This document shows, piece after piece, positions 1 to 6,081 of a stretch of 6,081 bases of DNA. Numbering within the stretch: the first letter of the stretch is position 1; every line of letters starts with the position of its first letter. The DNA is from Fusobacteriota bacterium (GTDB lineage Bacteria > Fusobacteriota > Fusobacteriia > Bac17 > JAEWOZ01): NCBI GenBank assembly GCA_023399505.1, contig JAEWOZ010000106.1, positions 1-6,081 on the forward strand, read 5' to 3'. A program made the translations under genes and the position numbers. Below the pieces are notes generated by a model, which was given only the letters and a program-made list of their open reading frames with translations, did no database searches and had not been told where the DNA came from.

Positions 1-1436
1 TCCATATACCTGTTTACATCATATTCAAATGAAGCATAGCCTTTAGTACAAGATTTTAATTTATCGTAAAAATCTACTAATATTTCAGCTAAAGGTAGGT
101 CATATGAAAGAATAACTCTTGTACTAGTGGTATATTTCATATCTTTAAATATACCTCTCTTTTTAGTACAAAGTTGCATTACATCTCCAACAAATTCTTT
201 TGGAACCATAATTGTGCTAGAAGCAATGGGCTCTGAAATTTTTTCAATTCTTCTATTTTGAGGAAATTGAGAAGGATTACCAATTTCTAATTTTATATCA
301 TTTTCTAATTCTAATTTATATATTACACTAGGAGTACTAGAAATTAAATCAAGAGAATATTCCCTTCTTAACCTTTCCATTATTATTTCCATATGTAAAA
401 GCCCTAAAAATCCTACTCTTAATCCGAAACCTAAAGCATCAGAAGTTTCTGCTTCAAAAACTAAAGAGGGATCATTAAGTTGCATTTTAGCAATAGCCTC
501 TTTCAAATCTTCATATTTTTCACTTTCAACGGGATAGATTCCTGCAAATACCATTGGCTTTATTTCTCTAAAACCTTTAAGAGGTTCTGTAACCGGATTT
601 ACAGCTGAAGTTATTGTATCACCAGACTTAGCTTCTCTTACAGATTTAATACCAGCTATTATATAACCAACCTCTCCTGTTTTAAGAGCTTCTTTAGAGA
701 GCATTTTTGGTGTTAAAATTCCTACATCTAGCACTTCGTATTTTCTTTGAGTTGAAAAAAGTAAAATTTTATCGCCTTTTTTAAGTTGCCCATCTACTAC
801 TTTTACATAGACAATTATGCCTCTGTAATCATCATAATGAGAATCAAATATTAAAGCTTTTAAAGTTTTTTCATCAGAACCTCTAGGTGCAGGAACTTGT
901 TTTACAACTGCTTCTAAAAGATCCTTTACACCAAGTCCTGTTTTAGCACTTGTTAAGACAGAATTTGATGTGTCTATTCCTATTGTCTCTTCTATATCTT
1001 GTTTAGTTCTTTCTACATCTGAGTTAGGTAAATCTATCTTATTTATTACAGGAAGTATTTCCAAATCATTTTCTATAGCTAAGTAAACATTTGCTAGAGT
1101 TTGAGCTTCTACACCTTGAGTAGCGTCCACAACAAGTAGAGCACCTTCGCATGCAGATAAACTTCTTGAAACCTCATAAGTAAAGTCTACGTGTCCAGGG
1201 GTATCTATTAAATTCATAATATACTCTTCACCTGAATTAGATTTATATTTAAAAGTTACAGCTTGCGCTTTTATTGTAATCCCTTTTTCTCTTTCTAGAT
1301 CCATACTATCTAGAATTTGCTCTTTCATTTCTCTTTTTTCAATCGCACCGGTGATCTCTAGGATTCTATCAGCTAATGTTGATTTTCCATGATCTATATG
1401 AGCAATTATTGAAAAATTTCTTATTTTATTTTGCAT
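1..1436 (-). CDS. lepA: Elongation factor 4 (LepA GTPase), 5' part; 3' end beyond the window
   Basis: LepA/EF4 is a translational GTPase that binds the ribosome and can back-translocate or remodel stalled complexes; it acts in the cytoplasm or at the inner membrane. The frame starts with ATG at 1436-1434 and stays open to the left edge, giving 478 complete codons of a family usually near 600 residues, so about 120 C-terminal residues are missing. GTP-binding motifs are all visible: G1 AHIDHGKST (12-20), the switch-I/G2 region REKGIT (49-54), G3 DTPGH (78-82), G4 NKID (132-135) and G5 SAK (163-165). Then come the EF-Tu-like beta-barrel domain II and an EF-G-like domain containing the LepA-typical [10 protein letters not shown]. 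The last visible residues ([12 protein letters not shown]) match the LepA-specific GY(A/G)SxxYE segment, which separates it from EF-G, BipA and TetM-type proteins. AAGGA lies 5 bases before the ATG. The gene is transcribed divergently from mutS. No broken frame or missing key residue was seen. Confidence 0.97.
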   Translation of the reverse strand, partial: MQNKIRNFSIIAHIDHGKSTLADRILEITGAIEKREMKEQILDSMDLEREKGITIKAQAVTFKYKSNSGEEYIMNLIDTPGHVDFTYEVSRSLSACEGALLVVDATQGVEAQTLANVYLAIENDLEILPVINKIDLPNSDVERTKQDIEETIGIDTSNSVLTSAKTGLGVKDLLEAVVKQVPAPRGSDEKTLKALIFDSHYDDYRGIIVYVKVVDGQLKKGDKILLFSTQRKYEVLDVGILTPKMLSKEALKTGEVGYIIAGIKSVREAKSGDTITSAVNPVTEPLKGFREIKPMVFAGIYPVESEKYEDLKEAIAKMQLNDPSLVFEAETSDALGFGLRVGFLGLLHMEIIMERLRREYSLDLISSTPSVIYKLELENDIKLEIGNPSQFPQNRRIEKISEPIASSTIMVPKEFVGDVMQLCTKKRGIFKDMKYTTSTRVILSYDLPLAEILVDFYDKLKSCTKGYASFEYDVNRYM

Positions 1437-1440
1437 TCTA

Positions 1441-1446
1441 TTCCTT
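1441..1446 (-). promoter_or_regulatory. Ribosome binding site of lepA
   Basis: Read on the minus strand this is AAGGAA, followed by TAGA and then the ATG at 1436. The Shine-Dalgarno match and spacing are good and support the chosen lepA start, which also places the conserved N-terminal [13 protein letters not shown] block at the expected distance. Confidence 0.85.
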
Positions 1447-1468
1447 TTTATACAATTAAATTAATATG

Positions 1469-1497
1469 ATTATACAAGATTTTTATATAAAAATGAA
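1469..1497 (-). promoter_or_regulatory. Predicted sigma70-type promoter of lepA
   Basis: A perfect -10 hexamer TATAAT is read on the minus strand at 1474-1469. The -35 is weak: TTCATT at 1497-1492 with a 17-bp spacer, matching 3 of 6 consensus bases. Transcription would begin near 1462, leaving a leader of about 25 bases that contains the AAGGAA ribosome binding site. The -10 is convincing; the -35 choice is uncertain in such AT-rich DNA. Confidence 0.55.
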
Positions 1498-1524
1498 GCT
1501 TTTATCTTAATATAAAAATATTTT

Positions 1525-1547
1525 AAAGTGCATTTAAGATGTACTTT
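1525..1547. repeat. Imperfect inverted repeat (23 bp) in the lepA-mutS divergent region; possible operator
   Basis: Nine-base arms AAAGTGCAT (1525-1533) and ATGTACTTT (1539-1547) flank a 5-base centre TTAAG. Eight of nine positions are complementary, and the ninth is a G-T pair that becomes G-U in plus-strand RNA. It ends 3 bp upstream of the proposed mutS -35, where a regulator would typically bind. A T-rich tract (TTTTTATTTT, partly overlapping the right arm) follows on the plus strand, so a weak intrinsic terminator acting on rightward transcription is an alternative. Only 3 of the 9 pairs are G-C, and no plus-strand gene lies upstream to be terminated, so I favour an operator or a chance dyad. 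Confidence 0.4.
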
Positions 1548-1550
1548 TTA

Positions 1551-1579
1551 TTTTCAATTTTTTGTATCTATGTTAAAAT
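1551..1579 (+). promoter_or_regulatory. Predicted extended -10 promoter of mutS
   Basis: The -10 hexamer is TAAAAT at 1574-1579, preceded by TG at 1571-1572 with one base between, which makes an extended -10 element. A -35-like TTTTCA lies at 1551-1556 with a 17-bp spacer (4 of 6 consensus). The predicted start is near 1586, leaving a leader of about 27 bases. The promoter would drive mutS and probably the downstream LptC/OstA-like gene. Confidence 0.6.
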
Positions 1580-1599
1580 TTAACTAATATACAATTTTC

Positions 1600-1605
1600 T
1601 GGAGG
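1600..1605 (+). promoter_or_regulatory. Ribosome binding site of mutS
   Basis: TGGAGG sits 7 bases before the ATG at 1613. It is a strong Shine-Dalgarno match in otherwise AT-rich DNA and fixes the mutS start. Confidence 0.9.
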
Positions 1606-1612
1606 TTTTTGG

Positions 1613-4126
1613 ATGAGTTCAACCCCTATGATGGCACAATATAAGAAGGTTAAAGAAAATCATAAAGATTCTATTCTATTATATAGACTTGGAGATTTTT
1701 ATGAAACCTTTTACGAAGATGCTCCTGTAGCTTCAAAAATATTAGGGATAACTTTAACAGCTAGAAATAGAGAAAAGGGTGAAAATATCCCTATGGCTGG
1801 CTTTCCTTATCACGCAGCAGGTTCTTACATAGCAAAATTAATTGAAGCAGGCTATAAAGTAGCTATATGCGAACAATTAGAAGAACCTTCAGGAAGAGGA
1901 ATAGTAAAAAGAGAAGTTACTAAGATAGTTACTCCAGGGACATTTTCAGAAATAGATTTTTTAGATTCTAAAAGTTCTAATTATATTGCAAGTTTTTGTT
2001 CAGGTGTTAAAGGAGCTTCAATTTCATATTTAGATTTAACAACAGGTGAATTTAATACTCTAGAGATAACATCAAATAATTTTGAACGAAAAGCTTTTAA
2101 TGAACTCTTTAGAATTTCACCTAAGGAGATAATATTAGGTACAATTAAAAATGAAAAGTTAAAGAAAGAAATTGAAGACTGTTGTAACATTAAACACATA
2201 TCTTATTCAGAATTTCAAATTGAAAAAGATGGAGAAAATTTTTTAAAAGAATATTTTAAAATTGTCTCTTTAAGACCTTTCAATCTTGAAGACAAAAAAT
2301 ATAGTATAGTTTCATCTGCTAGTTTATTAAAATATGTTTCAAAATTGCAAAACATCAATTCAATAACTAAGGTTAATTATATAGATTTTCAAGACCAAAT
2401 GCATCTTGATTACTCTTCTCAAGAAAATTTAGATTTAATAAAAGATAAAAAATGTTCTCTATTAACGGTATTAGATAGAACTAAAACAGCAATGGGTGCA
2501 AGATTATTGAAAAAATTTATTACCGCTCCTCTAATAAACAAAAATGAAATTTTAAAAAGACAAGAAGATATCCAGTTCTTTATAGATAATCCAATTTTAA
2601 GAGACGAAACGTCTAGAATATTAGTGGATGTATACGATGTGGAAAGACTGTTAGGAAAAATATTGAGAAGAGAGGCCAATGCTAGAGACCTTACCTCTCT
2701 TAAATATTCCTTAAAGGCCTATTTAAAATTAACTCAAATATTAAAAGACTTTTTAAGCGTTGATAATAAGGATTTGTTACCTACACTAATACTATTGGAA
2801 AACTCAATAGTAGAAACTACATCTACTTCAATAAAGGATGGAGAGATAATAAAACCTGAACATAACCAAGAACTTGAAGAGTTATATAAAATTTCTAATA
2901 AAGGACAAGATTACATTCTAGAGCTTGAAGCTAAAGAGAGAGAAAAAACAGGAATAAAGGGCTTGAAAATAAGGTACAACAAAATTTTTGGTTATTATAT
3001 TGAAGTTACTGCGTTAAATGTACACCTTGTGCCTAAAGACTACATAAGAAGACAAACTTTATCAAATGTAGAAAGATATATAACTTTAGAGTTAAAGGAA
3101 TATGAAGATAAAATTTTAGGTGCTAAAGAAAAAATAAATATATTAGAGTACGAAATATTCAAAGATATTTTAGAAAAAGTTGCTTTTAACTCTCCTATGA
3201 TAGAAAATATATCTAGAGAACTAAGTTATTTAGATATAATTATTTCATTAACAGAAGTATCTTTGAAAAATAGATATGTTAAACCTGAGATAGTAGAAGA
3301 AAAGATTATACATATTAAAGAGGGTAGACATCCTATAGTTGAATATTTAGAAAAAAGTTTCATACCAAACGATCTTTTTTTAAGTGAAGGGGAAATTATT
3401 ATTCTTACTGGTCCTAATATGTCAGGTAAATCTACCTACATGAAGCAAGTAGCTCTAATTATTTTATTAGCTCAAATAGGAAGTTTTGTCCCTGCAAGTT
3501 ATGCAAAAATAGGAATAGTAGATAAAATTTTCACTAGAGTAGGAGCATCTGATGATCTTCTAACAGGTCAAAGTACTTTTATGGTAGAGATGAATGAGGT
3601 ATCTAATATTTTAAACAATGCAACTGATAAGAGTTTCATAATCTTAGACGAGGTAGGAAGAGGAACAAGTACATTCGATGGGATAGCAATTGCTAAAGCT
3701 ATGACAGAATACATACATAATAAAATAGGAGCTAAAACCATTTTTGCCACCCATTATCACGAGCTAAATGTCCTTGAAAATAGTTTGGAAAGAGTTCAAA
3801 ATTACAGATTTGAAGTGAGTGAAGAAGAAGACGAAGTAATTTTTTTGAAAAAAGTTGTCAAAGGTAGTGCTGATAGAAGTTATGGTATTGAAGTTGCAAG
3901 ATTAGCTGGTTTACCAAACGAAGTTCTAGAAAGAAGCAAGAATCTCCTTTCAGATTTTACGTTTAGTAAAGTTACACCTCAAAAAGAAAAAAACAAAGAT
4001 GTTTTTAACGAAGAAAAAAGTGATGAAATTCATCAAATTTTAGAAAATTTAGAAATTGAAAACTTAACGCCACTTGAAGCTTTTAAAAGATTATTAGAGC
4101 TAAAAGAAAAATTATTAAGGAGATAA
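1613..4126 (+). CDS. mutS: DNA mismatch repair protein MutS
   Basis: MutS recognises base mismatches and small insertion/deletion loops and, as an ATP-driven sliding clamp, recruits MutL to start strand-directed repair. The 837 residues are close to the usual MutS1 length (about 850). The N-terminal mismatch-binding domain has the F-x-E wedge as F29-Y30-E31 in GDFYETF, and the AGFPYHA and VAICEQ blocks follow. Connector, core/lever and clamp domains occupy roughly residues 120-550. The C-terminal ABC-type ATPase has Walker A GPNMSGKST (600-608), a Q-loop/signature segment around GASDDLLTGQSTFMVEM (644-660), Walker B IILDE with catalytic E680, the GRGTSTFDG loop (682-690) and ATHYHEL with H714. 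The C-terminal helical dimerisation segment (NLTPLEAF to the end) is present, so this is MutS1 rather than MutS2, which carries a Smr domain. No obvious QxxL[LF] clamp-binding motif was seen in the linker near 785-805. The gene has its own promoter, and the next gene begins 2 bases after its stop. mutL is not in view. Confidence 0.98.
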   Translation: MSSTPMMAQYKKVKENHKDSILLYRLGDFYETFYEDAPVASKILGITLTARNREKGENIPMAGFPYHAAGSYIAKLIEAGYKVAICEQLEEPSGRGIVKREVTKIVTPGTFSEIDFLDSKSSNYIASFCSGVKGASISYLDLTTGEFNTLEITSNNFERKAFNELFRISPKEIILGTIKNEKLKKEIEDCCNIKHISYSEFQIEKDGENFLKEYFKIVSLRPFNLEDKKYSIVSSASLLKYVSKLQNINSITKVNYIDFQDQMHLDYSSQENLDLIKDKKCSLLTVLDRTKTAMGARLLKKFITAPLINKNEILKRQEDIQFFIDNPILRDETSRILVDVYDVERLLGKILRREANARDLTSLKYSLKAYLKLTQILKDFLSVDNKDLLPTLILLENSIVETTSTSIKDGEIIKPEHNQELEELYKISNKGQDYILELEAKEREKTGIKGLKIRYNKIFGYYIEVTALNVHLVPKDYIRRQTLSNVERYITLELKEYEDKILGAKEKINILEYEIFKDILEKVAFNSPMIENISRELSYLDIIISLTEVSLKNRYVKPEIVEEKIIHIKEGRHPIVEYLEKSFIPNDLFLSEGEIIILTGPNMSGKSTYMKQVALIILLAQIGSFVPASYAKIGIVDKIFTRVGASDDLLTGQSTFMVEMNEVSNILNNATDKSFIILDEVGRGTSTFDGIAIAKAMTEYIHNKIGAKTIFATHYHELNVLENSLERVQNYRFEVSEEEDEVIFLKKVVKGSADRSYGIEVARLAGLPNEVLERSKNLLSDFTFSKVTPQKEKNKDVFNEEKSDEIHQILENLEIENLTPLEAFKRLLELKEKLLRR
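4117..4122 (+). promoter_or_regulatory. Ribosome binding site of the LptC/OstA-like gene, inside the mutS 3' end
   Basis: AAGGAG lies within the last codons of mutS, 6 bases before the TTG at 4129. This strong site is what supports the TTG start. Its overlap with the upstream coding sequence suggests that ribosomes finishing mutS can feed initiation on the next gene. Confidence 0.8.
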
Positions 4127-4128
4127 AA

Positions 4129-6081
4129 TTGGTAAAAAAAATTACTTATTTTTTTGTAGGATATTTTATGCTTTTCTTTATATATAATTTATTTATAAAG
4201 AAAGATTTTGTAGTTCCTGTTACAGAAAATGCAATTTTAACTACGAATTTAATGTATAAAGGTAAAGAATTTGAATTTAAAGCAGAAAAGATGAAAGAGG
4301 TAGGTAGCAAGAAAGAATTTGAAAATATCTCAATCTTTTTAACTGACATTACTATTAACGCAAAAAAAGCTTTTACTACTAATATGGAAACGATAGAATT
4401 CTCTGACGGTGTAGAAGGGGATACTAAAGAGGGATATAAGTTTAAAGCTGATATCTTAAATTATGATTTGAAAAAAGAAAATTTTGTAGCAAAAGGCAAT
4501 TTTCAAATAGAAAACAAAGAAAAAAACATAGATATCCAAGCTCAATATTGCGCCTCTAATAAAACATTTAATAAAGCTACTTTTAAGGATAAAGTTATAA
4601 TAAATCAAGAAGATACTAAGATAAAATGTAACTTAGCTGATTATAATCAAGAGACAGAGATATTTCTTTTAAGCGACGATGCTGAAATAGAAAGTGAAAT
4701 TCTTGTAGGAAAAGAAGAAAAAGTTCCTCTTTTTCTAAAAAGTGATCTAATTAGATATGAGAGAAAAGAGAAAAAAGCTTCTAGTGATAAAAATTTTGAA
4801 ATAGTATATAAAGATTACATAATAAAAGGTAAAGGTTTCAATTACGAGGAAGAGGGAACTAAATTTCTACCTTTAAGTGCTCTTTTAATTACAAGCGAAA
4901 AAGAAAAAGTAAATATCAAAGCAGAAAAAGGAAAATACGAAAAATTTCTTAAGCTTGAAAAGATAGATGGTACTTATAATGATATAAAAGTTAAGTGCGA
5001 AAAAGCTCATACAGAAAATGATAATAACTTATTAATTTTAGAGGAGGATGTATTACTAGAAAGAGAAAACGAAAAAGTTTTATGCGATAAACTAGTTTAT
5101 AATAAAGATAAAGAGTTAATTGAATTATTAGCTGAAAAAGTAGGGAAAAAAGTAGAGATAGTCTCTAAGAATTTTTCTTTAGATTCAAATTTCTTCGTTT
5201 ACAATATGAAAACAAAAATTTTAGAATCTAGTGACTCTACAAATATTAAAAAAGATCTTATGGAAGCTAAAGGTATAAATTTTTCTTATAATTTTGACGA
5301 AGAAAAAGGTTCTTTAGAAAAACTAGAGGCTGAAAGAGAAGAACTTGAAATAAAAGCTTCTAAAGGATTATTTGATTTTAAAAATAAATCACATTTACTT
5401 TTAGGTGAAATTTTTATTAAAAGTAAAGAGATAAAATTAAATCCTAAAGAGGTAGAAATAGACGAAAATAAAAAGATAGCTTTTTTTAAAGATGATTTTA
5501 AAGTTATGTTAGAAAAAGAAGAGATAGAACTTCTGTCTAAAAATGGATATTTTGATGATAATTCTAAAGAGTTCAAAACAGAAGAAGATTTAATAGGGAC
5601 TAGAAAAGACTATACTTTTAAAAGTAAGGGCTTAGTATATAATTTATTAGATGATAAAATCCATTTGAAAAATAGTGGCCATATATTTAACGAAAAAAAT
5701 AAAATGGATGTTAAATTTGAACAAGCCTATTTCAGTAATAAAGAAAACAGAGGGTTTCTATATAATATAAAAGGGAGTAAAGATAAGATAAATTTTGAAT
5801 CTAAAAGAGGAGAGTATTTAAGAGAAGATGATCTTTTAATTCTCAACGAAAACGTAAACATAAGCCAAGACGATATAAAAATTGACTCTAACTCTCTATA
5901 TTATCATGTTTCTAACTCTGATATTGAATTTAAAGAAGAGACAGAAATAATGAGAGAAGATTTATTAATTATTGCACAATCAGGCATTTTAAATTTAGAT
6001 ACTAAGGTATTAAAAGCAAAAGATGTAGTAGCTTTTAGAGAATTAGGTGATATAGTAGAAGGCGATGAACTATATTTAGAC
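4129..6081 (+). CDS. Long membrane-anchored LptC/LptA (OstA)-like protein, 5' part; 3' end beyond the window
   Basis: The frame is open from TTG 4129 to the right edge (651 codons, no stop), so the C-terminus is unknown. Residues 3-24 form a lysine-flanked hydrophobic segment (KKITYFFVGYFMLFFIYNLF, then IKK) with no signal peptidase site or lipobox, suggesting an inner-membrane anchor with a periplasmic body, as in LptC. The rest is Lys/Glu-rich alternating beta strands that repeat the OstA/LptC pattern 'V-x-I...-x-A-x-YN-x(3-5)-L': about 89-125, 152-188 (FKDKVIINQ...LADYNQ), 305-344 (EEDVLLERE...LVYNKD), 572-606 (LNENVNISQ...LYYHVS) and 601-651. These are typical of the beta-jellyroll that carries lipopolysaccharide across the periplasm. 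LptC and LptA are each about 180-200 residues, so this protein is at least three times longer. Cysteines lie at 141, 167, 290 and 319. ATG 4168 is an alternative start with TAGGA before it, but it would cut the hydrophobic segment in half. The gene is probably in one operon with mutS. An LptD-like protein cannot be excluded without the C-terminus. The fold call is by pattern reading only. Confidence 0.75.
   Translation, partial: MVKKITYFFVGYFMLFFIYNLFIKKDFVVPVTENAILTTNLMYKGKEFEFKAEKMKEVGSKKEFENISIFLTDITINAKKAFTTNMETIEFSDGVEGDTKEGYKFKADILNYDLKKENFVAKGNFQIENKEKNIDIQAQYCASNKTFNKATFKDKVIINQEDTKIKCNLADYNQETEIFLLSDDAEIESEILVGKEEKVPLFLKSDLIRYERKEKKASSDKNFEIVYKDYIIKGKGFNYEEEGTKFLPLSALLITSEKEKVNIKAEKGKYEKFLKLEKIDGTYNDIKVKCEKAHTENDNNLLILEEDVLLERENEKVLCDKLVYNKDKELIELLAEKVGKKVEIVSKNFSLDSNFFVYNMKTKILESSDSTNIKKDLMEAKGINFSYNFDEEKGSLEKLEAEREELEIKASKGLFDFKNKSHLLLGEIFIKSKEIKLNPKEVEIDENKKIAFFKDDFKVMLEKEEIELLSKNGYFDDNSKEFKTEEDLIGTRKDYTFKSKGLVYNLLDDKIHLKNSGHIFNEKNKMDVKFEQAYFSNKENRGFLYNIKGSKDKINFESKRGEYLREDDLLILNENVNISQDDIKIDSNSLYYHVSNSDIEFKEETEIMREDLLIIAQSGILNLDTKVLKAKDVVAFRELGDIVEGDELYLD

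Noticed and set aside
1525..1555. The inverted repeat plus T-tract as a true intrinsic terminator
   Set aside because: Only three G-C pairs in the stem, one of the nine pairs is G-U, and no plus-strand gene ends upstream; kept as a possible operator instead.
1437..1612. Small RNA or riboswitch in the divergent intergenic region
   Set aside because: Predicted leaders are only about 25-27 bases on each side, and no conserved aptamer-like structure or GC-rich stem is visible.
1981..2199. Minus-strand open frame of 72 codons inside mutS
   Set aside because: It lies wholly within the well-supported mutS frame, has no ribosome binding site of note and no recognisable motif; it is a shadow of the coding strand.
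2419..2679. Minus-strand open frame of 86 codons inside mutS
   Set aside because: It is antisense to the conserved MutS core domain; its hydrophobic, Ser/Leu/Ile-rich composition is what the complement of Lys/Glu-rich, AT-rich coding DNA gives.
3568..3750. Minus-strand open frame of 60 codons that looks hydrophobic
   Set aside because: It is antisense to the Walker B and GRGTSTFDG region of MutS; the coding constraint explains it.
4146..4349. Minus-strand open frame of 67 codons at the start of the envelope gene
   Set aside because: It is antisense to the anchor and first strands of the LptC/OstA-like protein, which has a strong ribosome binding site and a continuous 651-codon frame.
5286..5576. 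Minus-strand Ser/Phe-rich open frame of 96 codons
   Set aside because: It is the complement of a Lys/Glu-rich coding stretch (TTT and TCT codons opposite AAA and AGA); no start signals or family features.

Overview
The window is very AT-rich chromosomal DNA, with strongly A/T-biased third codon positions. It holds three genes, and the two outer ones run off the window edges. The low GC, the style of the MutS protein and an LPS-transport-type envelope protein point to a double-membraned, low-GC bacterium. A member of the Fusobacteria is my best guess, inferred from protein character rather than from any search. I see no mobile elements, CRISPR arrays, tRNA or rRNA genes, and no sign of recent gene transfer.

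Layout: positions 1-1436 (minus strand) hold the first 478 codons of lepA, the ribosomal GTPase EF4; its C-terminal part lies beyond the left edge. Positions 1437-1612 are a 176-bp divergent intergenic region. It carries a promoter and ribosome binding site for each flanking gene and a 23-bp imperfect inverted repeat just upstream of the mutS -35. Positions 1613-4126 (plus strand) hold a complete 837-residue mutS, the mismatch-recognition ATPase. From 4129 to the right edge runs an open frame of at least 651 codons. It starts at TTG, two bases after the mutS stop, with its ribosome binding site inside the last mutS codons. It encodes a membrane-anchored protein made of LptC/LptA (OstA)-like beta-strand repeats.

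How they work together: lepA and mutS are independent housekeeping genes that share only a divergent control region. mutS and the LptC/OstA-like gene look co-transcribed and translationally coupled, although DNA repair and envelope lipid transport have no obvious functional link. The most unusual item is that third gene: its repeats go on for more than three times the usual length of LptC or LptA. The rest of the window looks ordinary.
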